Positions 13,210 to 25,030 of a stretch of 64,000 nt of DNA are shown here, piece by piece. The notes under the pieces were generated by a model. The model was not told where the DNA came from, did not search any database, and saw only the letters and a list, made by a program, of their open reading frames with translations. The position numbers and the translations under genes were made by a program. This stretch comes from Salticus scenicus (Eukaryota; Arthropoda; Arachnida; Araneae; Salticidae): contig OZ005655.1 of NCBI GenBank assembly GCA_963930645.1, forward strand, positions 134,711,456 to 134,775,455. The letters are read 5' to 3'. Within the stretch, counting starts at the first letter, position 1. Every line of letters begins with the position of its first letter.

Positions 13210-13312
13210 GTTTAAAACGATTTCTGTAGTTGATATGAAACGTTTATTATTTTTAAAGAATTTATTTTTCTGTAGTTTAACAAAGAAGTGGCTCCTTCTT
13301 ATACAATAAAGC

Positions 13313-13346
<34 letters not shown>

Positions 13347-13439
13347 GTATGCATAATATTTTTAACGTGCTAGAAAATAAATAATAATTAAATTTTATTT
13401 ATATATATATATATATATATATTCCTCTTTTTTTTTTTA

Positions 13440-13730
13440 CAACATTTAAAATTTATCTTTCGAAATATATTTTCAGCTTTCAAAAATACTAGTAACTGTT
13501 TGTCAAAATAAGTTTTCTATAAATTTTTCTAGGCTGCTATTCCTTCGAGAATATTTATAAAATATCAATATAATACGTTTACGTTATTAGTCCTTGAAAA
13601 TTTAAGAGTAAATGATAAAGTAAGTCTGTGAAATAACGGTTTTTGTAGATATATATCTGTTTTAAAATAATAATATAATGAAATATATTAGTTGAAAATA
13701 CTTTAAAAATCACATTCAGTTTATTATGAC
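13440..13730. repeat. Dispersed AT-rich repeat (pairs with 29720-30010)
   Basis: Shared landmarks with 29720-30010 include AAATTTTTCTAGG, GAGAATATTTATAA, TTACGTTATTA and TTTTGTAGA followed by TATATCT. The spacing is conserved and divergence is heavy. Confidence 0.6.
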
Positions 13731-13796
13731 AAATGTAGCATTTTGTTATAAAAATTGCACTACGGTATATATGGTCAAATACGATTTAAATGAAGA

Positions 13797-14590
13797 AGTT
13801 AATTTTTAAATAATAACGTTTGGGAATGCATCATGAGTCATATGTAATTCAAAACAAAATTAAGCAGACTAAAATGTTATTTTTCTACATAATAGAAATT
13901 ATACAGACAATATGAGAAAAAAAAAGATTTTATACGTTTTGTAGTTTATTTTTAAGTTCATTTTTAAATAATAACGTTTGGGAATGGATCATGAGTCATA
14001 TGTAATTCAAAAAAAAATTAAGCAGACTAAAATGTTGTTTTTCTACATAATATAAATTATACAGTCAATATGAGAAAAAAAAAAAGATTTTATACGTTTT
14101 GTAGTTTATTTTTAAGTTCATTTTTAAATAATAACGTTTGGGAATGGATCATGAGTCATATGTAATTCAAAACAAAATTAAGCAGACTAAAATGTTGTTT
14201 TTCTGCATAATATAAATTATACAGTCAATATGAGAAAAAAAAAGATTTTATACGTTTTGTAGTTTATTTTTAAGTTCATTTTTAAATAATAACGTTTGGG
14301 AATGGATCATGAGTGATATGTAATTCAAAACAAAATTAAGCACACTAAAATGTTGTTTTTCTATATAATATTAATTATACAGTCAATATGAGAAAAAAAA
14401 AAGATTTTATACGTTTTGTAGTTTATTTTTAAGTTCATTTTTAAATAATAACGTTTGGGAATGGATCATGAGTCATATGTAATTCAAAACAAAATTAAGC
14501 AGACTAAAATGTTGTTTTTCTACATAATATAAATTATACAGTCAATATCAGAAAAAAAAAGATTTTACACGTTTTGTAGTTTATATTTAG
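13797..14590 (+). repeat. Five-unit 158-160 bp tandem satellite
   Basis: The block TAATAACGTTTGGGAATG occurs at 13811 (its final base displaced), 13969, 14129, 14287 and 14446, giving periods of 158, 160, 158 and 159. The three middle units are nearly identical; the first and last are more diverged, as expected at array edges where exchange is rare. Length differences come from the A run in each unit. No open frame spans the units. Confidence 0.95.
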
Positions 14591-15094
14591 AAATACGTGA
14601 CGCAATGACTTGAAACTTCAGGGAAGAAAATAACACATTAAAATGAAGGACATGTTTATAAGATAAAAAAGAAGACTAATATACTCATGTAAGTCCGTAA
14701 GGTTCTTGAGATTATAATTTGTAACATGCTTACTAATTTGTATCTTAAACGAAAAGACAAATACACTTCATGTAATTTAAATTTATAGTACATAATGATG
14801 ATAAATTTATTTTTGTATTCTTGTGAATTAACTGTGAGTCCTACATTCAGAAACAATTTCCAAATAAATCGTGCGTCGGTGACATATAACATACCTATAA
14901 ATTTAAATTCAATCGGATATAGTGTTTTGATGCTAATTCACTTCAAAGAATTTGAGTCAATTCAATCCTTAAAGATAAATAAGTTTTCTTTGTAACCTTT
15001 AGTGCTAAGCTTATCAAAATATATAAAAATCATGCGACAATGAAAGTATTCCTACCAACTTTTATCTCAATATAATAAACTTTTATCTCATTAT
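14591..15094. other. AT-rich spacer
   Basis: It holds two opposed short open frames (14656-14892 minus and 14795-14995 plus) that overlap and lack recognisable domains. I regard both as chance. Confidence 0.45.
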
Positions 15095-15124
15095 AACGCC
15101 TTATTCTCAATAGAATAAGGCGTT
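15095..15124. other. Perfect 12-bp hairpin
   Basis: AACGCCTTATTC, loop TCAATA, GAATAAGGCGTT. The stem is fully paired. In a bacterial genome it might be read as a terminator, but in this context it is more likely a MITE relic or chance palindrome. Confidence 0.75.
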
Positions 15125-15362
15125 TAGAGGCTATCACGCATTGAAAATTTGAGTACATAGACAATAATGAGAAATAATTATTATTAGTGTCCTTGTAAAA
15201 ATGTATTAGTTATAGACTCACTAAAATCTATAGACTTCATACGAAGATGACCTAACATGCCTAAATCATCAAACGAAATCGTATAAAGTATTTAGACGCT
15301 GTTGCTTTTTAAATAGATTTATTTCATAGGTTATAATGATAAAATCTCTTTCTTTGTGCGCA

Positions 15363-15394
<32 letters not shown>

Positions 15395-17664
15395 CATACT
15401 AGACTCATGAAACCCTACACAATTTGTAAAATGGTGACCTATAACATACCTACCAGTTTTCAGATTATTCGATCAGAGCGTTGAGATACAAGTAATATAT
15501 TAATGAAAATTCTTCTAAATTAAACTAAATAAATTCCTATCTATGTTTAATTTAAAACGATCCATTTGTATTCAATGAGGAGGTTCTTTCGCTTTTTACA
15601 AATATTTTTATATTAATGCTTTAATTCCATTTTAATAAGTTAATTTTAATGAAATCCTTATTATAATTGTTCTCATTTATTAATCTACTTTAAATGTATT
15701 TCAGTATCAAGTTTTATATAAAATAGAACAATAATTTGAATCTTATTTTAGATTTCTAATCGCTTTAACTTGTAAAACTATTCATTAGTTTAATTTACCC
15801 CTGTGCTTATTTTATATTTCATGTTCTTAAGAAAAATACTAATGACTTTCTTTAAATGGTTATTTGATGCATTTAATTCTTTAACTACACTCTTCAGAGA
15901 CATATTTACTGTTAATGAAAATTTAATATCTTGAGAGCATTAGATTTCAACTCTATATAAGAATAAGAAAATAATGACTTTGTTTAGAGTAAAAAATAAA
16001 TAAATAAATAAAGAGTAATTTCGTACAATATACTTTTTTCTTACTTTTTTGGTAAAGATTCTTTCTTTCTTTCTTTTTTCCATAAACATTTATTTGGCTA
16101 AAATAATCTAGAAATTCAAACTGCTGTTTATTCAAAAACTTGTTTTATTTAAACACATGTTTATTATTAATTAGAATTAAAAAATAAATAAATAAAAAAT
16201 AAACAAACAAAATAAAAATTACGATGCAAAAAGATAAATAAAAATTAATAAATGGATGAATAAATGAATGATGTAAAAATATTTATATTCTTCTTAACAT
16301 TATGTAAATTGCTGATTTTTATAATTTTGTTTATTAAAAATATTGATTTTTCAGTGGATATTTAATCAGGATTTTATTACTTTCTTATGATTTTAAAAAA
16401 CATGAATTTTCATTAAAACTTACATATAATTACATTTACAATTTTCACTCATTTCTAATAAAAGAGTATATTTTTATTTCAAAATTCATTTTTCTGTTTA
16501 AAATATTAGGCGTTAAGAATAATTATTATTTTGTGTTTAAAAGTGAAACGGCATATATTCAATATCTGAACGCAAAAACAGAAGAAAAAAAGTTAGATGG
16601 TAATTAAACAAAATTACAATATCTTAATTTGTATATTTCAGATGCTTAAGAAAAATCTGTACTTGCCGACGTGAAAAGACGGAGTTAATGCTATTTATTT
16701 GGTATGAAACCCCATTAAAACTCATTAGACAATACATATTTCTTATTTTCATTTTCACATTAAGAGAATTCACAACAGTTAAAATGCTTTCTAAAAATTT
16801 ATTTTTATAATTTTTAATAGCTTATTTTTAATCTCTAAAATGCTAATTCTCACTAAGTGAAATTTTGTATTTTAGTGCTTAAAAACTGTTTATCTTATAT
16901 TACCTAACATCATAAATAACTTATCTTAATATTCTTAACTCTCATTTCCCGCTTCTTTTCTTTAGAAAACACTATATATATATATATATATATTTGTTTG
17001 TATTACTTTAACGGAAAAGTTAATTTTAAATTAATCTAAAAATCAGTTCTAATAAAAAAAATATTTTCAATAATACCGCGACTGAAATCAATGCTCCATC
17101 AACCCATATCTGCGCTATAATAAAACGGATTTTAACGATTTTAACGCTTGACTCAAAAGAGAAATGTAACAGTTTAGTAAATTTATATATAAAAAAATTT
17201 TGCGTTTAATATAAAATCATTAAATTTTGACTTAATTCTATTGTTTCAAATTCATCTTACATGGCGTTCTAAGCGTCATTTAAAATTATCATATTAGAGT
17301 TCTTCTGAGAAATTTCTATGTTATTTTTTTACAGCACAGAAAAAGGACAAAAAATAATTATCTCCTGTGTAAGCCCCCTTTAAGATAAAAAAGAAAAATT
17401 ATATAGCTCTGTCATGATGCATTCATGTTTGTGAGAATTGCAAACCCATGAATAAATGATGCGATTCAGCTGAAATGTTTGGAAAATACAAATTATAGTG
17501 TGCTGAGCTAATCATGAACATTTCTGAGTCAACATGCATGCATGGGCTTAGCAGCGCCCTCTGAACTATGGCTGGAACCGTATAAATGGAGAATTTAGCG
17601 AGGCCTTAAAAATAGTCTATTGTTATCTGTTAGTAATAAATTGAGACTTAACAATATCTCTACG
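15125..17664. other. AT-rich spacer
   Basis: It contains an A run at 15367-15394, low-complexity AAAT repeats at about 16180-16260 and a TA repeat at 16972-16992. The last 150 bases become more GC-balanced and lead into the Tc1-like relic; the leader of that element may begin near 17540. Confidence 0.5.
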
Positions 17665-18290
17665 ACGAAAAAAGGTCACATTTCAACAACTTATTGAGTC
17701 TGAATAAAGGAGATTAAATTTTGTGAAGAAAGATTTTCCTGTCGTGAAATAGCTCGTATGCAATGTAACGGCAACAAAATGATGCGATTTTGTATGCAGT
17801 GGGCAGACAAGATGTAGACAAATCGGAAATCAGGGTCTGGACCCCGGAAGATGACACCAACGCACGATGATAGACCCCTGGTCCGAATGGCGCTGGCTGA
17901 CAGTACAGTTTAATTAAGCTGCGTGCAAGAAGTTCTTTGCGCGGAATCACCCTCACACAAAACTAACGGTGTCTGCTGCTGCTATAGTCTGTTGGACATT
18001 GAGGCTTGCGTACATACTGGAAACAAGTGGCTCTTCCTGGTGAATCCCGCTTTAATTTCTGATACCGTAATAGCCATATATGAGTTAGACACTATGCCGG
18101 TGAATGCTACTTTCTGGAGTGCATTATCAAACGTCATAGGTAACGAACCTCTGGTGTTTTATTCTGGGGTGCGATTTCGTATCATGTGAAGTCTCACATA
18201 CCACTGAGACCGTCCTAAAAGCGAGCTAATTGAGGGTAATCAAAGCAGCAACAAATACATTAGTGAAATGCTGGAGCCCGAAGTCATCCA
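17665..18290 (+). pseudogene. Tc1-like transposase relic (3' truncated)
   Basis: Translating the plus strand in shifting frames gives the order expected of a Tc1-family DDE transposase. An N-terminal helix-turn-helix part reads REIARMQCN...MQWAD (about 17735-17810). A second DNA-binding part reads DDRPLVRMALADSTV (about 17863-17912). The start of the catalytic domain reads GESRFNF, with stops (about 18040). It continues with WGAISYH (18160-18185) and ends with EGN..SNKYISEMLEPEVI (about 18235-18290). Several frameshifts and stops make it inactive. The position of the first catalytic Asp (usually SDESRF) reads PGESRF, so that residue appears lost. The C-terminal half, including the other two acidic residues, is missing. 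I found no terminal inverted repeats. The short frames at 17714-17956 and 17923-18189 are frames through this relic. The family call is inferred from remembered Tc1 motifs. Confidence 0.85.
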
Positions 18291-18394
18291 ATAATGATAT
18301 TATCCAATATCATTATATTTCATTCTCCACACGCATTTTTTATTTTCTAAATTCAATATTATATAATATATATGTAAAAAAATCAAGGTGTAAC

Positions 18395-18620
18395 CAGTAC
18401 ACATCCAGAAGTTGTAGCCAACAAATATTTAGAAGCCAATCATTAACACAAGTTCAGGAGATATCGCCAACAACTATTAAGATGTCATGTTCAATATATA
18501 CCAGTAGATATCGCCAACAATAATAATTATTCAGAATATATCGCCAACAAATATTCAGGAGCCATCATGAATATTTATTCAGAAAATATTGTCAAAAACA
18601 TTTAAAAGCCATCCAATTTA
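18395..18620 (+). repeat. Degenerate short repeat around ATATCGCCAACAA
   Basis: The motif GTAGCCAACAAATATT or ATATCGCCAACAA(T/C)(A/T)AT occurs about four times at irregular spacing, with TTCAGAA/TTCAGGAG and AGCCATC between. It is a local, diverged minisatellite just after the transposase relic. A 97-residue plus-strand frame at 18230-18523 covers the junction and is not a gene. Confidence 0.65.
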
Positions 18621-18724
18621 TGAATGGTGATGGTCTATCTTGAATACTCCAAATTGGCAATCCGTTTTTACAATATAATCAAGGATGAATTTTTTGCTTA
18701 TGAGTAGGTTTCGAAAAGTGTGAT

Positions 18725-18741
18725 CCCCCCCCCCCCCCCCC
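18725..18741 (+). repeat. C17 homopolymer
   Basis: A run of about seventeen C residues, unusual in such an AT-rich window. Confidence 0.9.
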
Positions 18742-19489
18742 GATTTAACTTAGTATTTAATATAGTTTAAGAAATGGTAAAATCAGATATTGACGTGCAT
18801 CTTGGCACATTCATGGCGACAATGCAAAATCGCTATCTGAAAGAAATTGTCCTGTCGTACTACTACTAAAGAAATGTTTAAAATGATTGCAATAATCACA
18901 TAAGATATTTAATTTCAATAGATCTGACTAAATCATATTCTAGGAAAAATGCACTTTAAAAAGTTGCATCTTTACTGTTGTAAGCACCATTTTAAACCTT
19001 GTTGTACATTAGAAATAAATGCAGAGTGTTACATATTACCCTAAATTAACTAAAAAAAATTTTATAGTAAAAAATATAGGCATTAGAAAAAATAAGTTCA
19101 TAATTTCTTTAATCAAGCAAAAGTACCCGAAAAATTCATCGTCCAACAGTGACAAAAATTCAACAAGTGGAACGTATACCAAAGTTGTAACGCTAAATCG
19201 TTTACATAAGAATTTCTCTCTGTTCTAAACAGTTAGTGCTATCGTTGTTTATTTTGTGTGTCTAGCTGTTTAACATATGTTTTCTCTCAAAATAATGGCA
19301 AATTGTTATTAAACTGTCGAACGTTAAGACAGATTTTGCACATATTTTAAACGATATAATATTAAATATTTGTATTTCAATGTGATACCATATATGGTGG
19401 ATTTGTATAATATTGTTCAACTTTTCTCTTGTGTTATGTATTATTAATATTCCAATTCAATGAAAGGCAAAGTTGCGAATAGTCGGATA
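18742..19489. other. Spacer, possibly interior of a Helitron-like element
   Basis: No gene recognised. The 69-residue plus-strand frame at 19019-19228 has no known motif. If the structure ending at 19585 is a Helitron 3' end, this stretch would be part of that element; its 5' end was not found. Confidence 0.35.
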
Positions 19490-19585
19490 AAATCCAGCAG
19501 GGGTTAATGAGCGAAGCAAGTCGGGGTGAGGGAAAGCCTTCCTCGGGGTTGGTGAGCGGAGCGAGCAGGGGGCAGAGCACCCTAG
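19490..19585 (+). mobile_element. Helitron-like 3' terminus
   Basis: A GC-rich block with repeated GGGTTGGTGAGCGGAGCGAG-type motifs ends in CACCCTAG followed by T. Helitrons end in CTRR and insert 5' to T, and many arthropod families carry a GC-rich 'GAGCGAAGCGAGC' end. The resemblance and the CTAG-T junction are seen; assignment to Helitrons is inference. No Rep/helicase coding is present. Confidence 0.5.
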
Positions 19586-19950
19586 TATTTTTTAAAAAAG
19601 TATTCCATTAAATATGAAGATGTAATTATTTCATAATATTAACAAAGTAACTGATTATAAAAAATATATTTTTCATAAATTAGTTAAATATATTTTACTT
19701 ATGAAAACTTATTCCATTTCCTTTCATATATTTATTAGTACAATTGAAAGTCAGACAATACATAGGCATTTTGAAAATTCGTCATTATTCTATTCTGTTA
19801 TAATTGTCGAGTTTCAATACCGACTTATGGCTTAAGCCAAAAAATTTTTTCGGCATCAAAAATCTTTGCTCTATAATATGTGGATGATAGATCTATATAA
19901 ATTACTATATCTTTGGTACAAGGTTTCTGAACTTTTAAGATGAATTAAAA

Positions 19951-21154
19951 CAGGGAGCGAAACTTCCGCTCGCCAGCTCGCCATTGGCGAGTGGAAATTT
20001 TACTGTGGCGAGTACAATTTCGGTCCAAATACAGATAGAATTCTTACAGTATACGGTGCTACCAAAAAAAAAAAAAAATCGCGATTTGAAAATGTAAAAA
20101 ACATCCTTTTTTTAAAAGGACAGACAATGTTCTTTTTCAACGGTCTGCCCAATACAGAACTAAAACGTTATCTTTTTTTATGTTTTTCGTCTTCTGGACT
20201 CTTTTTCAAATGAAAGGTATTTAGTCTTTAGTGTCAAAAATTTCACAAAACTGGGAAGCTCAATCGGCTGTTTCAAACGGTGAACTCTAACAGTTTTCTG
20301 CTTTAGGTTCGCAAAAGAACAACTTTCTAATAAACTTGCTAAAGCATATTATGGTTTATGCCTATTCAGATTCTTCAAATCACGAAGAAATAAAAGTATT
20401 CCTTATATTTGTACGGTTCTTTTATCCAGAACACGGAACCAATGCTGAAATTGTCATGAAATCATTAAAAAGGTGGTTCTCCGATTGGTACGCGATGGGT
20501 TGACGTATGTTCTCCCTTTTGCATGAACAAAATTGCTGATAAAAATAGGACCACCAGTGACCGAGAGGTTCTGTCCTAGAAGCTGATATACATAAGTCCT
20601 CCTGGTTCGATACCCGGTTGCGCTCGTTGGCTTAGTCATTAGGAATTTTCCGTACTTTTCTCCGAAACAAGCGTAAATATGGGCTAGGACCTCTTAGAAA
20701 GACCCCACGGAGGACTATTTTATTAAGGTCTAGAGCACTAGTGCAGACAATTAGTTTTAATGATAACACTACCACCACCCTACAAAAATATGCAAAAATT
20801 AGTTGAATTCATTTTATGTCCTCCTGGCAAAAACACTCCCACAAAGTGACTGTTTTCTTCAACGACCAAAAGGCAGACATGTGAAAAAAATCCCCTTTAT
20901 ATAACTACTTTAAAATCTTATTAACTACTAAGACTAGTTTAGGTTATACTTATGAGAACTTTTATAAAATGTTGATAAAGAATAACTGTTCGTTAAAACT
21001 AATCGTTTCGTCGGTCGAATATTAATTTTATTTTTCTGTTTGCCATTTTTATTTTTTATTTTATGCTTATGATTTAAAAAAAAAATGTCTACCAACATTT
21101 TTTATGTAACTACATGAAGGTACCACAAAAAAGAAAAAAAAAATGTCTATAGCA

Positions 21155-21193
<39 letters not shown>

Positions 21194-21566
21194 ATATTGT
21201 TCAGTGACACCTATAAAAATTAGGGATTGTTTCTCTCATATCCGTATATTATTAATTTAAATTAAAGTGTACTGATTCAAATTCATCATTTGAGATAAAA
21301 ATGTTTCCACCACTTGTGTAAAGTAGCTTTTGAATCGGTTTTATAATAATTTTCATTCAATTTTGTGTCCTCTAAAATAACCTCTTTTTCAAAATTGAAT
21401 GCCTTCTATTTTCTTATAAAATAAAAGTCACTGCATAATTCCTACTCTTTTTCCAATAAAAAATTCTGGTCACTTTATACGTAAAAAATCGAGTAAGTTA
21501 ATCATATTTTGTGGCGAGTAACCTTTCTTTCAGCGAGTGTAATCTAAGTTGAAATTTCGGGCCCTG
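19951..21566. mobile_element. hAT-type non-autonomous element
   Basis: The left end reads CAGGGAGCGAAACTTC. The right end, read inward on the minus strand, is CAGGGCCCGAAATTTC, so 13 of 16 positions match. The flanks are AATTAAAA (19943-19950) and AATTAAAG (21567-21574), an 8-bp target duplication with one difference, which is the hAT signature. Both ends have subterminal GGCGAG/CTCGCC repeats, including the near-palindrome CTCGCCATTGGCGAG close to the left end and GGCGAG near 21513. The interior of 1.6 kb has long A runs but no recognisable hAT transposase, so it would depend on another copy. A SINE (20548-20770) is nested inside and must be younger. Confidence 0.8.
20548..20770 (+). mobile_element. 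tRNA-derived SINE, copy 1 (nested in hAT element)
   Basis: It starts with CCACCAGTGACCGAGAGGTTCTG, carries a Pol III B-box-like GGTTCGATACCCGG, and continues with TTTTCTCCGAAAC..CG..AAATATGGGCTA and a CCCCACGGAGGAC block. The same order is seen at 49566-49790, so the two are members of one SINE family. The tRNA-like head has diverged too far to name the parent tRNA. The 61-residue minus-strand frame here is a shadow. Confidence 0.7.
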
Positions 21567-22112
21567 AATTAAAGTATATTTCACTAAATATTCAACGAGT
21601 TAAAGTAAAAAGAAAAGTAATTATTTCATTGAAATTTTGTTATACGTAATGCCTGAAACAATATAAATATTTAAATTATGTTTATCCAGCATCTACTTCA
21701 ACCAAAATTAAATTTAGAAAATAAGCATTTTCGAATGACATGTAAATTCTTTCAAAGGCACTTTAGACATATACACAAAAAAATGTCAACAAAAAAACGT
21801 CGATGAGCTGCACGGAAATCTCATCAGGCACAAACTGCATCATATCAGATCAGGAATACAGAACAGAATTCAACACAGTTCATCCAACTTCCTCTTCCTC
21901 TTGTCCCACCTATAAGACAGAATACGATAAAAAACGACTGGCCCTGGAGAGGTTCTATCCATTCCCCATCAATAAGCGAACACGGAGGCACTTTTTCTCA
22001 TCTACATTTCCACCGACCTCTTCAAATCTCCTAAAGGTGGAATACCACCAATCCTTTCCGGACCTCTGGCAAGTTCTACACATCTACAGATCCTGCGTTT
22101 CCTACTCCCCAA

Positions 22113-22204
22113 CATAACTAGTTAAATGCGTTTATCATAACCAACTAAGTGCTTTTGTCATAACGAATTAAGTACTTTTTTCATAATCAATTAAGCGCAT
22201 TTGT
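22113..22204 (+). repeat. Four 23-bp tandem repeats
   Basis: Units start CATAACTAGTTAAATGCG, CATAACCAACTAAGTGCT, CATAACGAATTAAGTACT and CATAATCAATTAAGCGCA, each exactly 23 bases. The period is not a multiple of three, so this is not a coding repeat. Confidence 0.9.
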
Positions 22205-22248
22205 CTTATGCACTCTGTCGCGTAAGGTCTTCTATCCGGCAGATATTG

Positions 22249-22274
22249 TATTATTATTATTATTATTATTATTT
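22249..22274 (+). repeat. (ATT)8 microsatellite
   Basis: Uninterrupted ATT units at the end of the GC-richer island. Confidence 0.9.
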
Positions 22275-22275
22275 T

Positions 22276-23619
22276 AATGCAATAAACAACGGAAGAGGAT
22301 TAACTTTTGGATACGGACTCTCAAAATAATTCCACAGTGTAGTCTGCAATTGCCGTCAAAGCCCCTCTCTAAAGATTAAAATCATTAAAATCTGCAGTAT
22401 AGTGGTGAGTGGCCTCCTTACGTCTTTGAAGCCTTTGAAATTTTCAACATTCCTGGAGGGAATTGCTAATAAAGAATTACAAGAGAAAATATATTAAAAT
22501 AGACATAAAGTTTACAAGTTTCAGCTTCTATGTTAATTTCTTCATCCGTAAACTATAACCATTATAGAAATACAAAAGGAATAAAACAAATAAACTGATC
22601 TCATTTACAGATTACTCTCATTTCAGCAGATGAGGTTTAACACAAAATGACTTCTGCTGTTTTTTGTTAATTTCCCTTGATAACCATAAACACCCCATTA
22701 GCGATATTAAGAAATTTTGTATAACATAAGTATAAGTACTGTCGATTATATCTGTACAAGATTTCTCTTAGGAATTATTTTATTTCTAGTTTTTTAAAAG
22801 TATTTAAATTAAAAACAAAATTATCCATGCTAAACTTTTCATTTTTTTTTTTTTTTTTAACTCTATTATCAATAAACTGATCAATAATATACTTCTTCCA
22901 GAACTGAAAAAATATAATAAATATATGTAAATATTCTACTGTGAAACATTAATACAGATTAAAGAAAATGCTTTATATAATTTTATAAAATATTTGAAGG
23001 AAACTCTTATTTTATTTTACATCTTTTGTTGAATATAATAGTAAAGGCAAATAAGATGAACAAAGATCAAGCTATATGTTAATAGCATGTATTTCTTTTT
23101 TTTTTTTAACAATTTATTTTAATAACAATATAAAAACCAATTTTAATGAGTTTTTACTTAAAAAAAAAAAAAAAAAAAAAAGCGCTTTCGGTTATATATA
23201 TATTAAATATTCTGGAAAAGGAAAATTAAAATTGCCACATTATTACCACTCCATGTCAAGTAAGTTTTTATTCAGTTTCAAAACTTTTTAAACATAATCT
23301 TCTGAACTTCGGAGAATCGCAAGTTAATTACTTAAACCTATACTAATAATATTTAATTAATAATTACTTAAAAATAAGAAAACGTCTTATATTCAAATGT
23401 TGAACAATGGTAATTTATATGTATATGAGCTATATTCATCATAGCAATGTCTGAGAATATAACGTGTAAAATCTTTGCAAAATAATTATTTAAGTAGACT
23501 TTTAAAGTCAAATAATATAATGTGGACACATCTAATCTTTGCAAGAAAAGAAAAAAAAGAAAAGAAAGAAATTAGTGTTAAAAATTGAAAAAAATATTTT
23601 CAGAGAGATTATTAGACAG
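22276..23619. other. AT-rich spacer
   Basis: It has T and A homopolymers (22840-22858, 23096-23109, 23159-23180) and no credible gene. The 71-residue plus-strand frame at 23076-23291 is driven by the poly-A run. Confidence 0.5.
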
Positions 23620-23629
23620 TAACTTGGGA

Positions 23630-25030
23630 GAGAATCCTTTATATTGAACTGGGTTGCACATCTAAACTTTGTCTCCTTCCTTGAATTCCTGATGTGTAGA
23701 CGCTGTGTGATAGCTCATCTTAATTATCTCCATAGCCATGTGAATCCATTCTTTAACAAAAATGTGCCTTGCTTCAAATCTGATGTGTAGGTCTCGGATA
23801 TACTCCTCTGGTGATAAAAGATCATCTGGTGGACATCCAAATAGGAGATCACAAGGAAGACGAAGTTCTCACCCAAAAAGAGTCTACTCTGGAGTATAGC
23901 CAGTGGTTTCGTGGACAGCACTTCCATATATCAACAGGAACAATGTCTGCTTCAAGTCCGAATCCTGCTGATTCCGAATCCTTTGACACAGGGAAATGTA
24001 GGTTATTGAGAATGATTTGGTTAAATCTCTAACTGCTCGGTCTGACTGCGGATGTAGGAGCGTTGTCTGAGTTTTTCCTATGCCAAACAATTGGCACAAT
24101 TCATAGAATACTGCAGAGGTGAAGTTCATACTTCCATCGGTGTGGAGATGTAAAGTTGTGAAGTAACTTGAACAATTGTTGCTCCAGTACCGCCACAACT
24201 GTGCCTGTCTTTTAATCATACGCCTCAGTCCACTTGGTGAAATAATGCATCACAACGAGTATGCACTTATTACATCCAGAAGTCCCTGGCAAAGAACACA
24301 AGATGTCTAGCGCGAACCGCTTAAATGGCGTTTCAAAATTATATCGTTGAAATATTCCTCGGCATCGTATTATCGGACCTGTACGTGACGAACACAAATC
24401 ACAAAATTTACACCACTTCTCAAAGTTGTCCCTTGCGTTGCATCAGCGGAAGAGTTCTAGAACTTTTGAAGAGTCTTCATCACGCCTCCAGAAGGGCTAA
24501 AATAAAGCTGGTCTAGAACGTCTAGAATCCAATTTCGTCGTACGATTTGTTACTTGAAATTCCATTCACCACCAGACTCCCGTTTTCTGTACAGTACGCC
24601 GTTTCTAATTTGAGGAGAGTCCCAGAATGCCCAGTAACATTTCAATACAGGGATGAATGATGAAATTTTCTGTCAGCTGGGTCTATTTCTGAACGTCTCC
24701 TTGAATTGCAGGATTGACTTCATATAAAGGTCTTCTAACTGCATCGGCCTAACTTCTTTATAGCACTACGAATCCTGGTTCAAAAGAGTTGAAACAGTTG
24801 CTTCATATGCGACTGGATTTTTCAGCTAATGTTTCTGTCCAGCTATAGAGCAGTACTCAAAATATTCAGAGCATGGCTTCCATGAGACGGCATCTGCATG
24901 TTTATGTAGAGCACTTTATGATAGTATATTTCGAAATTATATTCCTACAAGCGTTGTATCTACCACAAAATCTGGCCTTTCGAATTCTTCAAATTTGGTA
25001 GTCACGGTAAACATGTGTGCGCAGTCCTGA
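23630..25030 (-). pseudogene. Ty3/gypsy retrotransposon pol relic (RNase H end to integrase)
   Basis: Read on the minus strand, pieces come in pol order. From the right, the RNase H end reads HADAVSWKPC (about 24885-24910; the family usually has HxNADALSR). A linker follows with a W-D-S...NGVLYRKRES motif (about 24560-24640). A degraded zinc-binding region reads SGGVMKTLQKF (about 24440-24490). The integrase core begins FALDILCSLPG and continues YFTKWTEAYD (24212-24397). Next comes LHTDGSMNFTSAVFYELCQL then HPQSD (23884-24219), and a C-terminal part with VHETTGYTPE (about 23885-23915) and DDLL/EEYI-like sequence near 23800. Stops and frameshifts separate the pieces. The first two catalytic Asp residues are visible (ALD, HTD). 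The third, Glu in the usual VERFN context, appears replaced (VRDLT). No LTRs, gag or reverse transcriptase core were found, so this is a truncated, dead copy. Confidence 0.85.

Larger units (their letters stand above)
21797..22275. other. GC-richer island of unknown origin ending in (ATT)n
   Basis: This block is clearly less AT-rich than its surroundings. It includes a 104-residue plus-strand frame (21803-22117) with no motif I recognise, then four 23-bp repeats, then an (ATT)8 run. A GC-richer body ending in a simple-repeat tail is a common look for the 3' end of a non-LTR retrotransposon or SINE, but I found no reverse-transcriptase motif in any frame. Function unknown. Confidence 0.4.

Noticed and set aside
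13797..14590. CRISPR-like array
   Set aside because: Whole 159-bp units repeat, with no short repeats separated by unique spacers, and the context is eukaryotic.
15095..15124. Hairpin as a transcription terminator
   Set aside because: The context is eukaryotic, with no adjacent gene, and the stem is not followed by a T tract tied to a transcript.
17714..17956. 80-residue minus-strand frame
   Set aside because: It is a shadow of the plus-strand Tc1-like relic.
22113..22204. CRISPR-like repeats
   Set aside because: The four 23-bp units are contiguous and degenerate with no spacers.
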